A stretch of 64,000 nucleotides of DNA from Ensifer sp. WSM1721 (GCF_000513895.2 NZ_CP165783.1:620001-684000); one strand, 5' to 3'. Shown: positions 1 through 8,869, counted from the stretch's first letter. Translations and numbers: made by a program. The notes: generated by a model not told the origin, from the sequence alone.

Positions 1-387
1 AACCGCGAGGAGATTCAGGTCGTGGCCGACCAATGGGGCAATCCGTCCTCGGCGCTCGACATCGCGGAGGCCGTGCTCGAGGTGGCGGCGCGAATGATCC
101 AAGCCAGAGATGACAGCGTTTTCGGCGTCTATCACCTCGTCGGCACGGGCGTCACCAACCGTGCGGATCTGGCGCGCCATGTCCTGGCGGTGAGCCGCAC
201 CCGCGGCGGCCCCTGGTCCATTGTCCGAGACGTCACGACAGCCCATTTCCCGACGCCGGCGCGCCGTCCTGCCAATTCAAGCCTGTCGACAGCGAGGTTC
301 GCGGCGACGTTCGGCTGCGTCATGCCCGCCTGGCAGCACTCGGTTGAGACGGCGGTGGAGCGGCTCCTCCGAGACGGACGGCGCTGA
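1..387 (+). CDS. rfbD: dTDP-4-dehydrorhamnose reductase, C-terminal part (5' truncated by window edge)
   Basis: The reading frame is open from the first base and ends at a TGA, so only the last ~128 residues are present. The stretch VVADQWGNPSSALDIAEAVL is the conserved RmlD/RfbD segment (V-x-D-Q-x-G-x-P-[TS]-x-A-x-D-[IL]-A) that follows the NADPH and sugar-binding core. The family reduces dTDP-4-keto-L-rhamnose to dTDP-L-rhamnose, the donor for rhamnose in LPS and O-antigen. The rest of a probable rfbABCD operon would lie to the left. Nothing downstream is related, so this is probably the last gene of its unit. Family call is secure; the internal start shown by a GTG at 22 is not a real start. 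Confidence 0.85.
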   Translation, partial: NREEIQVVADQWGNPSSALDIAEAVLEVAARMIQARDDSVFGVYHLVGTGVTNRADLARHVLAVSRTRGGPWSIVRDVTTAHFPTPARRPANSSLSTARFAATFGCVMPAWQHSVETAVERLLRDGRR

Positions 388-619
388 ATCTTTACAGGGG
401 TGCGCCCTCCGTTCCGAACCAGCGGCCAGGCGTTCGTCTCAGGAGAATGCGGCGGCAGAGCCTATAGCTGCCATCACGAATCCGCATGGTTTCATCATTT
501 CGTTTCATGGACGGAGCGACGATCCCGCCTTGACACGAGGATCGTTCGATTTACAGTTTATGTTGTCAGACATCTTACAGGAACGGGAACCCACGGCTAA
601 CGAAAAACAGGAGGAATGC

Positions 620-1447
620 GTGAAAAGACTGTTTACACAGCTTGCCATCGGCGTCGCCGCGCTGGCCTTTGCGACTGCGGCACAGGCGGGTGAAACGCTC
701 GACCGGGTCATGGGCAAGAAGGCCATGGTGGTCGCCACCAATAGCGGCTGGCCGCCCCAGAGCTACCTCGACGACAGCAATCAACTCGTCGGCTTTGACA
801 TCGACGTCTCCAAGGAAATCGCCAAGCGGCTCGGGGTCGAGGTCAGCTTCGAGACGCCCGACTGGGCCACGCTGACCGGCGGTCGCTGGCAGGGACGCTA
901 CGATCTCGGCGTCGGCTCGGTCACCCCGACAAAGGCGCGCGCCCAGGTGATCGACTTCGCCGGCATTTATTACTACAGCCCTTATGTCTATGTCCTGCAC
1001 AAGGACAGCCAGGCGAAGGCCGTTGCCGACCTCAACGGCAAGATCATCGGAGTCGAGACGGCGACGACGTCGGAAGACTACATCCGCCGCCAGTTGGAAA
1101 TCGATGCACCCGGCCTACCGCCGGTCGAGTACAAGCTGGAGCCGGGCGAAATCCGCACCTTCGCCGACTCCATGCTGCCTTTCGACGATCTGCGTCTCGG
1201 CGACGGCGTGCGCTTGGACGCGGTCATTGCGCCGGAGCAGACCGCGCTCAACGCGATCAAGAATGGCTACCCGCTGCGCGTTCTCAATGGCGAATATGCC
1301 TTCAAGGAGCCGTTGGTGGTGATTGCCGAGAAGGTCGACGCGGACTGGACGAAGAAGGTCGGCGACATCATCGCCGAGATGAAGAAGGACGGTACGCTCG
1401 CGGCCCTGACCACCAAGTGGTACGGCAAGGATTATAGCGCCGACTGA
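620..1447 (+). CDS. amino-acid-type ABC transporter, periplasmic solute-binding protein (family 3)
   Basis: 275 residues starting at a GTG preceded by AGGAGG (positions 610-615). An upstream extension of the same frame lacks a ribosome site and would bury the signal peptide. Residues 1-22 form a cleavable signal peptide (KRLFTQLAIGVAALAFATAAQA, split here after the lysine-arginine start). The mature part has the SBP_bac_3 pattern: a first strand MVVATNSGWPP, LVGFDIDVSKEIAKRLG, a WATLTGGRWQGRYDLGVGSVT loop, and a C-terminal GTLAALTTKWYG. The family binds polar amino acids, opines or similar. It is followed by an oxidase, the membrane permease and the ATPase, so it supplies this transporter. 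The ligand is not readable from sequence; the linked sugar-kinase and FrlB-like genes suggest a fructosyl-amino acid. Confidence 0.85.
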   Translation: MKRLFTQLAIGVAALAFATAAQAGETLDRVMGKKAMVVATNSGWPPQSYLDDSNQLVGFDIDVSKEIAKRLGVEVSFETPDWATLTGGRWQGRYDLGVGSVTPTKARAQVIDFAGIYYYSPYVYVLHKDSQAKAVADLNGKIIGVETATTSEDYIRRQLEIDAPGLPPVEYKLEPGEIRTFADSMLPFDDLRLGDGVRLDAVIAPEQTALNAIKNGYPLRVLNGEYAFKEPLVVIAEKVDADWTKKVGDIIAEMKKDGTLAALTTKWYGKDYSAD

Positions 1448-1607
1448 TGTCGCCGGATCGTGATTTGGACCTCACCGGCCAGATCGCGATCCTGATCCGA
1501 CCCGGCGACGTGTGGGCGCGGCATGCGGCGGGCACCGCCCGCTACGCCTTGTGCCGCGCCGGCACCGCTCCAGAATCCACCGTCAAGCGACCTTTGCACG
1601 AGAGAAG

Positions 1608-2888
1608 ATGTCCTATCCCGAGACCTATTACACACAGACTTTGGCCGACGCGAAGGTCAGACCAGTCCTGTCAGAAGTGATCGAATGCGACACCGTTATC
1701 GTCGGAGGAGGGCTTGCAGGTCTGACAACCGCGCTGCAGCTCGCGCGCGCCGGCCAATCGGTTGTCGTGCTCGAGGCGGAAAGCGTCGGCTTCGGCGCTT
1801 CCGGCCGCAATGGCGGCTTCGTCAGCCCCGGCTTTGCTACCGGCAGCGCCGAGATCGCCCGCAGGGCGGGAGATGGGGCCGCCCGGCAATTGCATCTTCT
1901 TTCGATCGAAGGCGTCGATTTCGTGCGCGAAACGATCGAGGCGCTGCAGATCGACAGCGCCCGGCCGCAGCCCGGAATTATGGGCGTCGTGCGCTATGAT
2001 GACGGGAACAGCCTGAAGGCCCATGCGGATGAGTTGAAGCGGGCCTATGGCTACGAAATCGACTATCTCGACACGGAGCAGGTCCGCTCGGTGCTCAAGT
2101 CGAAGCGCTACTTCCATGGGCTGCGCGACCGACGGGCCTTCCATATGCATCCGCTCAATTATCTGCGCGGGCTTGCCGACGAAGTGGAGCGTCTCGGCGG
2201 GCGAATTTATGAGGGATCGGCTGCGACGGGAAGCGCGGTCGGCGGCGCCGAAAAGGTGGTGTCCACCGCCCGCGGCCGGGTCAAGGGGCGCCAGGTTGTC
2301 TTCACCACCGGCGGCTATACAGGATCTCTCAACGGCCGGCTGAAGCGCTCTTTCCTGCCGATCGCGACCTACGTGATGGTGAGCGAGGAGGCATCGGAAA
2401 TCCTGCGTAACGCCATCGCCACCACGGACGCGGTGGGCGACAACCGGCGTGCCGGCGATTACTACCGGCTGGTCGACGGCGGAAGGCGACTGTTGTGGGG
2501 AGGAAGAATCACCACGCGCTCAGCCTCGCCGGCCACGCTTGCGAGGGAATTGCGGCGCGAGATCGTCGGCACATATCCACAGTTGAAGGATCTGAAGACG
2601 GAACTCGCCTGGTCGGGCCTCATGTCCTATGCGCGCCACCTGATGCCACAGATTGGTGAGCTGCAGCCGGGTGTCTGGTATTGCACGGCTTTCGGCGGCC
2701 ATGGCCTCAACACCACGGCAATCGGCGGGAAGCTGGTGGCCGAAGGCATTTTGGGACAGTCCGATCGCTACAAGCTTTTTAAGCCCTTCGGACTCGTCTG
2801 GGCCGGCGGCTATGCAGGGCTCGCCGTCGCCCAGCTCACCTATTGGAAATTGCAGGCACAGGACTGGTGGCGCGAGCGCGCGGCCTGA
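1608..2888 (+). CDS. FAD-dependent oxidoreductase, DAO family (PuuB/SocD-like amine or Amadori-compound oxidase)
   Basis: 426 residues from ATG 1608. The dinucleotide-binding motif is GGGLAGLTTALQLARAG (about residue 31 onward), followed by VVVLEAESVGFGASGRNGG, the FAD contact block of gamma-glutamylputrescine oxidase-type enzymes. The C-terminal half has the usual PQIGEL...YCTAFGGHGLNTTAIGG flavin-closing segment. These enzymes oxidise a secondary or primary amine to an imine and release hydrogen peroxide. Related DAO members include PuuB and the fructosyl-amino-acid oxidase SocD of Agrobacterium. The gene sits inside an amino-acid ABC transporter operon (17 bp before the permease) and opposite FrlB/FrlD-like genes, so an imported fructosyl-amino acid or polyamine derivative is a reasonable substrate. 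Exact substrate is unknown. Confidence 0.8.
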   Translation: MSYPETYYTQTLADAKVRPVLSEVIECDTVIVGGGLAGLTTALQLARAGQSVVVLEAESVGFGASGRNGGFVSPGFATGSAEIARRAGDGAARQLHLLSIEGVDFVRETIEALQIDSARPQPGIMGVVRYDDGNSLKAHADELKRAYGYEIDYLDTEQVRSVLKSKRYFHGLRDRRAFHMHPLNYLRGLADEVERLGGRIYEGSAATGSAVGGAEKVVSTARGRVKGRQVVFTTGGYTGSLNGRLKRSFLPIATYVMVSEEASEILRNAIATTDAVGDNRRAGDYYRLVDGGRRLLWGGRITTRSASPATLARELRREIVGTYPQLKDLKTELAWSGLMSYARHLMPQIGELQPGVWYCTAFGGHGLNTTAIGGKLVAEGILGQSDRYKLFKPFGLVWAGGYAGLAVAQLTYWKLQAQDWWRERAA

Positions 2889-2904
2889 ACGCCGGAGGGA
2901 ACGA

Positions 2905-3876
2905 ATGATTGGTCGCCTGATACTGACTTATCCGGATACCGCGCGACGCACGGGGGTTTTCGTCATCCTCGCGCTCATCACTCTCGCAATCTACGGACTC
3001 GGGGTGAGCCCGGCCTGGATCGGGCACGTGCTGCCGACGGCATCGGACTGGCTCGCCGCCAACCCTGCACTTGCAAGGCTGATCGGCGCGATGATGATCG
3101 CCTCGATCGCGGCCGTGAACTGGAAGGCGCTGCGGCAACTGCCGCGCAGCTTCCAGGTAGTCGGCGTCTGGATAGAGCTTTTCGTGCTCCTGATGCTGTT
3201 TTTCTATTCCTTCGATCTTTCCTTTGCTTTCATTGCGAAAAAGGTCGGCTTTCTGATCTCGCAGGGCGTGGTAACGACACTCTATATCTCGGTGATCTCG
3301 ATTGCGGTCGCGACCGTCATCGCGCTTGTCGGGGCGATCGCGAAGCTTTCCAAGAACGGCGTCATCTACGGACTTGCGACCTTCTATACTTCCCTCTTCC
3401 GCGGCCTGCCGCTCTTGATGCAGATCTACATCATCTATCTCGGGCTGCCGCAGGTCGGCTATGTGATCAGTGCGGTTCCGGCGGGCATCCTCGCTCTTTC
3501 GCTCTGTTACGGCGCCTACATGACGGAGATTTTCCGCGCGGGCATAGAGAGCATTCCGCGGGGGCAGACGGAAGGGGCGACCGCGCTCGGCTTGAGTCCG
3601 AGTCAGACGATGGGGCTTGTGATCCTGCCACAGGCGATGCGCGTCATCATCCCGCCGACCGGCAACCAGTTCATCGCGATGCTGAAGGACTCCTCGCTCG
3701 TTTCCGTCGTTGGCGTCTGGGAGCTCATGTATCTCGCCCGCACGCAAGGGCAGACCGAATTCCGTCACATCGAAATGCTGATCACCGCCTCGATGATCTA
3801 CTGGATCCTTTCGGTCGGGCTGGAATTCCTGCAATCCCGCATCGAAGCCCGGTTCGGACGCTTCAATGTCCGCTGA
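2905..3876 (+). CDS. amino-acid ABC transporter permease (HisM/GlnP type)
   Basis: 323 residues from ATG 2905, preceded by GGAGGGA. The first ~125 residues are an extra hydrophobic N-terminal region with three to four likely membrane segments, longer than the ~220-residue norm for this family. The core begins near VVTTLYISVISIAVATVIAL, and the cytoplasmic EAA loop is EGATALGLSPSQTMGLVILP with the following IPPTGNQFIAMLKDSSL, which is typical of polar amino acid permeases. It docks the ATPase encoded at 4764. The last 11 bases overlap the next gene, indicating translational coupling. A single permease gene implies a homodimeric channel. Confidence 0.88.
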   Translation: MIGRLILTYPDTARRTGVFVILALITLAIYGLGVSPAWIGHVLPTASDWLAANPALARLIGAMMIASIAAVNWKALRQLPRSFQVVGVWIELFVLLMLFFYSFDLSFAFIAKKVGFLISQGVVTTLYISVISIAVATVIALVGAIAKLSKNGVIYGLATFYTSLFRGLPLLMQIYIIYLGLPQVGYVISAVPAGILALSLCYGAYMTEIFRAGIESIPRGQTEGATALGLSPSQTMGLVILPQAMRVIIPPTGNQFIAMLKDSSLVSVVGVWELMYLARTQGQTEFRHIEMLITASMIYWILSVGLEFLQSRIEARFGRFNVR

Positions 3877-4747
3877 TGCGAAAATCGCGCCGGCAAGGGC
3901 CGGCATGCGGCGGAACCTACGTGCCGCCACGCTAGGCTTCATGGCCTTCGCGGTGTTCTCCGGCGCCGATGTGCTGGTGAAGCTGATGGCGGAGCGCTTT
4001 CAGGTGCCGCAGGTGACTTTCATGATCACGATTGCGGCCCTAGTGCTCCTTGGCGTTTATGCCGGCGCAACCGGCAACATCGGATCGTTCCTGCCGCGCC
4101 ACCCGCGTTTGGCCCTCATACGCGCGCTCCTGCTTGCCGTCGATACGCTGCTCATCCATTACGCGTTTTCGATGCTGCCGCTCGCCGAAGCCTACCTGCT
4201 GGCGTTCCTAACGCCGCTTCTGGTGGCGATACTCGCCTTTGTGCTGCTTGGCGAAAGATTGTCGCCGCTGGCCTGGAGCGGAGTGATGATCGGTTTCGCC
4301 GGCGTTGCCATTGCGCTCCGGCCGGGAATTGCGCCGCTCAATCTCGGCCATGCCGCGGCTGCGGCCTCGGCTCTCGCCTTTGCTCTTTCCCTTGTTCTCT
4401 TGCGGCGCGCGAAGGCGAGCGAGAGCGACCTGGCTCTGGTCGCGACGTTGCTCGTGGTGCTTGCCGCCACCGCCTTGAGCGCCTCCATGATCAGCGGCGG
4501 GCTAGAGGCGGCGACGGCAACCGATCTTCTAGGCGCCGGCGCGGCCGGTCTCTTGCTGCTGGGCGGCCATTTCCTCCTGGTGCGCGCCTTTCGCGTCGGC
4601 AATGCATCGGTCGTGGCGCCGTTCCAATACAGTCAGATCATCTGGGGCGGCCTCTATGGGGCTCTCCTATTTTCCGCTCCGATCGAGCTGCACACGATTA
4701 TCGGCGCCCTCGTCATCGTGCTCTCCGCATGGCTCGTCCTGAAATAA
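3866..4747 (+). CDS. EamA/DMT family membrane transporter
   Basis: 293 residues with about ten hydrophobic segments and the two-repeat layout of EamA proteins. The first repeat ends in [27 protein letters not shown] and the second in [22 protein letters not shown]; both are the hallmark helices of this family. Members are proton- or metabolite-driven exporters or, less often, importers of amino acids, purines or related compounds. It starts inside the preceding permease gene (11-bp overlap) and is followed 16 bp later by the ABC ATPase, so it is co-transcribed with the uptake system. It may export a catabolic by-product such as the freed amino acid. That role is inference. Confidence 0.82.
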   Translation: MSADAKIAPARAGMRRNLRAATLGFMAFAVFSGADVLVKLMAERFQVPQVTFMITIAALVLLGVYAGATGNIGSFLPRHPRLALIRALLLAVDTLLIHYAFSMLPLAEAYLLAFLTPLLVAILAFVLLGERLSPLAWSGVMIGFAGVAIALRPGIAPLNLGHAAAAASALAFALSLVLLRRAKASESDLALVATLLVVLAATALSASMISGGLEAATATDLLGAGAAGLLLLGGHFLLVRAFRVGNASVVAPFQYSQIIWGGLYGALLFSAPIELHTIIGALVIVLSAWLVLK

Positions 4748-4763
4748 AATTCTGGAGGTAAGA

Positions 4764-5519
4764 ATGCCCACTTCGATCGACATGGCCACCTCGGAGATCG
4801 CGCTGCGCGGTGTCCACAAGTGGTACGGCCGCTATCACGCGCTCGACGACATCAACCTCTTGATCGCGCCGCGTGAGAAGGTGGTCATTTGCGGCCCGTC
4901 AGGCTCGGGAAAGTCGACGTTGATCCGCTGCATCAACCGCCTCGAGGCGCACGAGCAGGGCGACATCACCGTCGGCGGCGTCGAACTGGGCGAGGACGAG
5001 CGCAAGGTGGACGCCGTCCGGCGTGAGGTCGGCATGGTCTTTCAGCAGTTCAACTTGTTTCCGCACCTGACCATCCTCGAGAATTGCATCCTCGCGCCGA
5101 TGTGGGTGAAGAAGATGCCGCGCAAGCAAGCGATCGAGATCGCCATGCACTATCTCGGCCGGGTGCGCATTCCGGAGCAGGCGAACAAATATCCGGGCCA
5201 GCTTTCGGGCGGTCAGCAGCAGCGGGTTGCGATCGCCAGGGCGCTCTGCATGAACCCAAAGGTCATGCTCTTCGACGAGCCGACATCCGCCCTCGATCCG
5301 GAAATGGTCAAGGAAGTGCTCGACACGATGGTGGCGCTGGCGAATGATGGCATGACCATGATCTGCGTGACGCACGAGATGGGTTTTGCACGTCAGGTGG
5401 CGGACCGGGTGATCTTCATGGACCGCGGCCGCATCGTCGAAGAGGGCGAGCCGGAAGAATTCTTCGCGCGCCCGAAGACGGAGCGCGCCAGTCTGTTTCT
5501 GAGCCAGTTGCTGCATTGA
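4764..5519 (+). CDS. amino-acid ABC transporter ATP-binding protein
   Basis: 251 residues; ATG preceded by TGGAGGTAAG. Walker A is [10 protein letters not shown], the Q-loop is [12 protein letters not shown], the signature is [15 protein letters not shown], and Walker B is [14 protein letters not shown]. The H-loop follows in [15 protein letters not shown]. The [15 protein letters not shown] wording places it in the polar amino acid (GlnQ/HisP) group. It energises the permease at 2905 with the binding protein at 620. Last gene of the five-gene plus-strand operon; a G+C-rich inverted repeat follows. Confidence 0.92.
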   Translation: MPTSIDMATSEIALRGVHKWYGRYHALDDINLLIAPREKVVICGPSGSGKSTLIRCINRLEAHEQGDITVGGVELGEDERKVDAVRREVGMVFQQFNLFPHLTILENCILAPMWVKKMPRKQAIEIAMHYLGRVRIPEQANKYPGQLSGGQQQRVAIARALCMNPKVMLFDEPTSALDPEMVKEVLDTMVALANDGMTMICVTHEMGFARQVADRVIFMDRGRIVEEGEPEEFFARPKTERASLFLSQLLH

Positions 5520-5525
5520 CGGAAA

Positions 5526-5556
5526 GCCGCGCGGCCGAGCAGCGAGCCGCGCGGCC
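5526..5556. terminator. G+C-rich inverted repeat between converging operons
   Basis: Two copies of GCCGCGCGGCC separated by nine bases. Each copy is itself nearly palindromic, so the pair can form a strong stem in either strand. It lies between the stop of the ABC ATPase and the stop of the minus-strand kinase gene. There is no T-run, so it may only stall or protect RNA ends; call as a terminator is tentative. Confidence 0.35.
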
Positions 5557-5602
5557 CCTGTACGCCTCCAGCGCCTAGCGAGGCGGGGGTTTAGCCGGTA
5601 CG

Positions 5603-6415
5603 TCAGATCGGCTGCGGATCCTGCGGAAACCCGCCAATATGGGTGCAGGTCAGTGCCGCCAGATCGCGCCCGGCGTGCAGGCTTTCGGCGAGCGGCCGAC
5701 CCGCAATATGGGCGGCTATGAAACCGGCGATGAAACTGTCGCCGGCGCCGGTCGTGTCGACCACCTGCACCGGCCGGATGCCGGCCGCGGCGCATGTCGC
5801 GCCATCGCTTGCAAGCGAGCCGCGGCCGCCGCGCGTCACTACGGCGAGGCGCGCGCCGCCGGTCAGAAAATCATGGATAAGGTGTTCGGCCCTGGAGTCG
5901 TCCTCGCCGGCCGAGCCGAAGGCGATCGATAGCCCCTCGACGCCGACATTGGCGGCAGCGGCATTCACCGAGACATCCTGCGAGACGCGGACGCCTGCCA
6001 TCGAAAGCGCTCGACGGAGCGCGCCGCCGTCGTCGAGCCAGCCGATGTGCACATGGTCCATCGTTTTCAGCGCCTCGAAATCGGCTGGCTCCGGCCGGTA
6101 TCCTGCACAGACCCCGAAATCCTCGTAAACGAAAATCCGGTCGCCCGCGGGCGTGACGTCGATGTTGGTATAGGCGGTATTGCCGTCGCGCTCGCGCAAG
6201 TAGTTGACATGCACACCATTGTCACGCAGTCCGCCGCGGACCTTTGCGCCGTCGTCATCGCGGCCTATGGCGCCGAAGTAGAAGGCCTGATGGCCGAGCC
6301 GCGCGAGTTGAACGGCGACATTGATCGCATTACCGCCGACGTAGGATCGTGTCGGGGGAGGGAGGAAGCGATCGATGCAATTGTCGCCGACGGCGGCGAA
6401 ACGGAAAGAGGCCAT
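5603..6415 (-). CDS. PfkB-family sugar kinase (fructoselysine 6-kinase-like)
   Basis: 270 residues. The start at 6415 (MASFRFAAVGDN) has GGAG eight bases upstream; a longer in-frame extension has no support. The N-terminal ribokinase motif is VGGNAINVAVQLARLG and the C-terminal PfkB signature is VVDTTGAGDSFIAGFIAAH with the catalytic Asp in GAGDS. The short length and AVGDNCIDRF start resemble FrlD, which phosphorylates fructoselysine at O6. It lies 78 bp downstream of the FrlB-like SIS gene on the same strand, an arrangement that matches the frl pathway (kinase then deglycase). Sugar specificity is inferred from this pairing. Confidence 0.8.
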   Translation of the reverse strand: MASFRFAAVGDNCIDRFLPPPTRSYVGGNAINVAVQLARLGHQAFYFGAIGRDDDGAKVRGGLRDNGVHVNYLRERDGNTAYTNIDVTPAGDRIFVYEDFGVCAGYRPEPADFEALKTMDHVHIGWLDDGGALRRALSMAGVRVSQDVSVNAAAANVGVEGLSIAFGSAGEDDSRAEHLIHDFLTGGARLAVVTRGGRGSLASDGATCAAAGIRPVQVVDTTGAGDSFIAGFIAAHIAGRPLAESLHAGRDLAALTCTHIGGFPQDPQPI

Positions 6416-6493
6416 GACTGTCTCCGGGCGTGGTGACGAGCCCGCGGACGCGAGGGGGCGTTCCGCGGCCTTCATGCTTTGCCGTCTGTCCTG

Positions 6494-7507
6494 TCAGTAT
6501 GCAACGCGCTTGTAGTAGCGCCGCGTCGTCAGCGGATGATTGCGCATGACTTCGAGATGCGCGCTGATGCGTTCGAGCACGGTGGCAAGAACGATCGGCG
6601 AGACGGAACCGCGCACCTCAGGGGAAATGCCGGGCAGGGCAAATTCCGCGGTGTCGAGCACCGTCAGCTTGTCGGTGTAGTTACGAGCGAAATTCTCTAG
6701 GCGATCGGCGAGCGGCCGCAGGCTGTCCTCGCCCTTGAAGAGAACCACGCTGACGTCCTTCTCGACGAGCTCCAGCGTACCGTGGAAGAAATCGGAGGCG
6801 TGGACGGGACGGGTGCGGATCCATTGCATTTCTTCGAGAATGCACATGCCGTAATAGAAGGCCTCGGGCCAGACATTCCCTGCGCCGGTGATGATATGAT
6901 AATCCGAGCCGGCAAGGATTCTGGCGAAGTCCTCGGCCTTTTTCTCGTAGCTGCGCTTCACCTCGAGCAGGAGTCGCGGAAGCGCCTCGAGCTCGCGGAC
7001 GACCTGGTCGTAGTTCTCGATTTCCCCGCGATGGCGCATGATCGAAAGCGCGATGAAGAGCGATTGCAAGTAGAAGGACTCGCAGGACGTGTCGTCCTCG
7101 GCGAAATTGACGAAAGCGTGATCGCCACCTTTGCCGAGCGGGGTTTCTTCATGCCCGACCAGCGTCAGCACGGTTGCGCCAACCTCCTTCGCCTTGGCGA
7201 GGAAAGCTACGCTCTCCTTCGTCGTGCCGGAAAGGGAGGGGATGACGACGATCGACTTCGCCGTGAGGTTTGCCGATCCGGTGACGACAAGTTCCGCGGG
7301 CAGGTCGATGAAGACGGGGAAGCGCGACTGGCGCTGCAGCAGTTGGGCCGCAGGCTGCATCAGAATGGCGGCGCCGCCGGTTCCGAGAAAGAAGATGTTC
7401 TCCGCGCCCTTTTCAAGGCAGGACGCAATGACTTCGTCCAGGCGCTGTCTGAGGGCGACCGCGCCCGACTGGATACGAAGGAATCTCTGTTCGTCAAAGT
7501 TCAGCAT
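6494..7507 (-). CDS. SIS-domain sugar isomerase/deglycase (FrlB-like)
   Basis: 337 residues from ATG 7507 (MLNFDEQRF), with GAGAGA upstream. Two SIS domains are visible: the first has IFFLGTGGAAILMQPAAQLLQ and VVIPSLSGTTKESVAFLAKAKEVGA; the second begins near YHIITGAGNVWPEAFYYGMCILEEMQ. The EEMQW plus ASDFFHGTLELVEKD block matches fructoselysine-6-phosphate deglycase FrlB and related AgaS-type enzymes. FrlB releases lysine and glucose 6-phosphate from the phosphorylated Amadori compound. First gene of the minus-strand pair, divergent from the GntR regulator, with candidate operators in the gap. Confidence 0.82.
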   Translation of the reverse strand: MLNFDEQRFLRIQSGAVALRQRLDEVIASCLEKGAENIFFLGTGGAAILMQPAAQLLQRQSRFPVFIDLPAELVVTGSANLTAKSIVVIPSLSGTTKESVAFLAKAKEVGATVLTLVGHEETPLGKGGDHAFVNFAEDDTSCESFYLQSLFIALSIMRHRGEIENYDQVVRELEALPRLLLEVKRSYEKKAEDFARILAGSDYHIITGAGNVWPEAFYYGMCILEEMQWIRTRPVHASDFFHGTLELVEKDVSVVLFKGEDSLRPLADRLENFARNYTDKLTVLDTAEFALPGISPEVRGSVSPIVLATVLERISAHLEVMRNHPLTTRRYYKRVAY

Positions 7508-7555
7508 GGTTTTCTCTCGATTGGCGCTGCAATTGCCCGCTCGTTGCGCAGCAAT

Positions 7556-7568
7556 GTTGTAAGACAAC
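7556..7568. promoter_or_regulatory. palindromic candidate operator for the divergent GntR regulator (site 1)
   Basis: GTTGT-AAG-ACAAC is a perfect inverted repeat 49 bp upstream of the SIS gene start. Its core TTGTAAGACAA matches the site at 7683 in 10 of 11 positions. A further half site TGACAA follows directly. Position between the two divergent genes suits autoregulation plus control of the catabolic pair. Confidence 0.5.
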
Positions 7569-7682
7569 TGACAACAATGCCCATGTGTGTCAAGGGAGAT
7601 ATCTTGCGCAATCCGGATAAGGTGATGCCCGAAACGGATTGCGGCCTGCACGGCAGTTGGCGAAGCCTTGACCTGTCTGGAT

Positions 7683-7693
7683 TTGTCAGACAA
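7683..7693. promoter_or_regulatory. palindromic candidate operator for the divergent GntR regulator (site 2)
   Basis: TTGTC-A-GACAA is a perfect odd-length palindrome 37 bp before the TTG start of the GntR gene and is nearly identical to the site at 7556. GTCTG a few bases earlier could extend it. The two-site layout in a 222-bp divergent gap is typical of HutC-type regulators, but no binding is shown. Confidence 0.5.
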
Positions 7694-7729
7694 GAAGAAT
7701 TTCATCTGCTTTCATTCGGAGAGAGGAAA

Positions 7730-8461
7730 TTGGACGAGCCCCTTCGCGACACGCGCACTCTGGTGATCCAGCTTCGCGACCGTATTGCCGACCTGATCCG
7801 CGACGAAGGGCTCAATCCAGGCGACAAGCTGCCGACCGAGGCCCAGCTTACGCAACGCTTCAAGATCTCACGACCGGCGTTGCGCGAGGCGCTGAAACTG
7901 CTCGAGCAGGATGGAATCATTTATGTCGAGCACGGCCGGGGCAGGTTTGTTTCCCCGATGTCGGCCGTCCAGGTGGATCGACCGATCACCGTATTCGAAA
8001 GCGTCACCGATATGACGCGACACTACGGCTATGAGACGGTCAGCAAGGTGCTGTCGATCGCCGAGGAGATGCCCGATGCGGCCACGGCCGAACAATTGCG
8101 GCTTGGGCGAGGCGAGCGGGTCATCCGCCTTGAGCGGCTGCGGCTGCAGGAGGACGAACCGATCCTCTACTCCGTCGACTACATACCGCGCAGCATTATC
8201 CCCTCGCGGCTTTACGATATCGATTGGAGCGGTTCGCTGCTGGAGCTGCTCGATAAATACAAGCATCGGCCGCGCATGTCCGCAGCGACCGTCTCGGCGG
8301 TAATGCTGCCGGAAGAGGTGGTCGAGCGACATGATCTGAGGGATTTCGGACCGGCACTGCTTATCCGCGAAACCTGCTACAGTCCCTCCGGCATGCCCGT
8401 TATCTACGCGATCGATTACCATCGCGGCAGCCACTTCACCTTCAGCTTCGCGCGCAAATAG
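7730..8461 (+). CDS. GntR-family transcriptional regulator, HutC subfamily (UTRA domain)
   Basis: 243 residues from TTG 7730, which has GGAGAGAGG nine bases upstream; no ATG fits. Residues ~10-75 form the winged helix (LIRDEGLNPGDKLPTEAQL, then SRPALREALKLLEQDGIIYVEHGRGRFV). Residues ~85-240 form a UTRA ligand domain (RVIRLERLRLQEDEPILYS, ALLIRETCY, AIDYHRGSHFTF). UTRA domains bind sugar phosphates or amino compounds. It is divergent from the SIS/kinase pair and probably controls it, and perhaps the transporter operon, like FrlR. The effector may be a phosphorylated fructosamine (inference). Confidence 0.85.
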   Translation: MDEPLRDTRTLVIQLRDRIADLIRDEGLNPGDKLPTEAQLTQRFKISRPALREALKLLEQDGIIYVEHGRGRFVSPMSAVQVDRPITVFESVTDMTRHYGYETVSKVLSIAEEMPDAATAEQLRLGRGERVIRLERLRLQEDEPILYSVDYIPRSIIPSRLYDIDWSGSLLELLDKYKHRPRMSAATVSAVMLPEEVVERHDLRDFGPALLIRETCYSPSGMPVIYAIDYHRGSHFTFSFARK

Positions 8462-8652
8462 CCGCAAAGACGGCTCGAGACTGGATCTTGCACTCGGCAA
8501 GACACCGTCGCACCCATGCATCTGACGCATGGGAGCGCTGAAGTCTCAGCGCTGCAGTCTGCGAAGGGTCTGCATTATATCCTGCTCATCGAAGCGAGCG
8601 AGGCGCCGCAGATTGGCAGCCAGGCTCGAACAGCCCAAGAAAGGGGATCAAA

Positions 8653-8799
8653 ATGAACGTAGCACGCTCTTTCAACAACTGGCGCAGGTATCGTCAGACG
8701 GTTGCCGAACTGGGCCGCATGTCGACCCGCGAACTACACGACCTCGGCATCGATCGCGCCGATATCCATCGTGTTGCCCGGGCTGCCGTTGGCCGCTAA
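8653..8799 (+). CDS. DUF1127 small arginine-rich protein
   Basis: 48 residues, preceded by AAAGGGGATCAAA. The N-terminal NVARSFNNWRRYRQTVAEL and the C-terminal STRELHDLGIDRADIHRVA form the DUF1127 (YjiS-like) pattern, in which LxDIGIxRxDI is the conserved core. Alphaproteobacteria carry several such peptides; some bind RNA and affect phosphate and carbon metabolism. It is monocistronic, with a clear intrinsic terminator 33 bp downstream. Confidence 0.85.
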   Translation: MNVARSFNNWRRYRQTVAELGRMSTRELHDLGIDRADIHRVARAAVGR

Positions 8800-8831
8800 A
8801 GCCCCCGCTACGATATAGCTCAGATCTGTTG

Positions 8832-8869
8832 AAGCGCCCGCATCCTCTTGAGCGGGCGCTTTTGTTTTT
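8832..8869 (+). terminator. intrinsic terminator after the DUF1127 gene
   Basis: AAGCGCCCGC and GCGGGCGCTT form a perfect 10-bp stem with a ten-base loop, followed by TTTTGTTTTT. Strong plus-strand Rho-independent terminator. Confidence 0.9.

Noticed and set aside
1447..1680. 77-codon plus-strand frame whose ATG overlaps the stop of the binding protein
   Set aside because: It overlaps the oxidase start by 73 bp, has no family features, and the oxidase has a better placed start at 1608.
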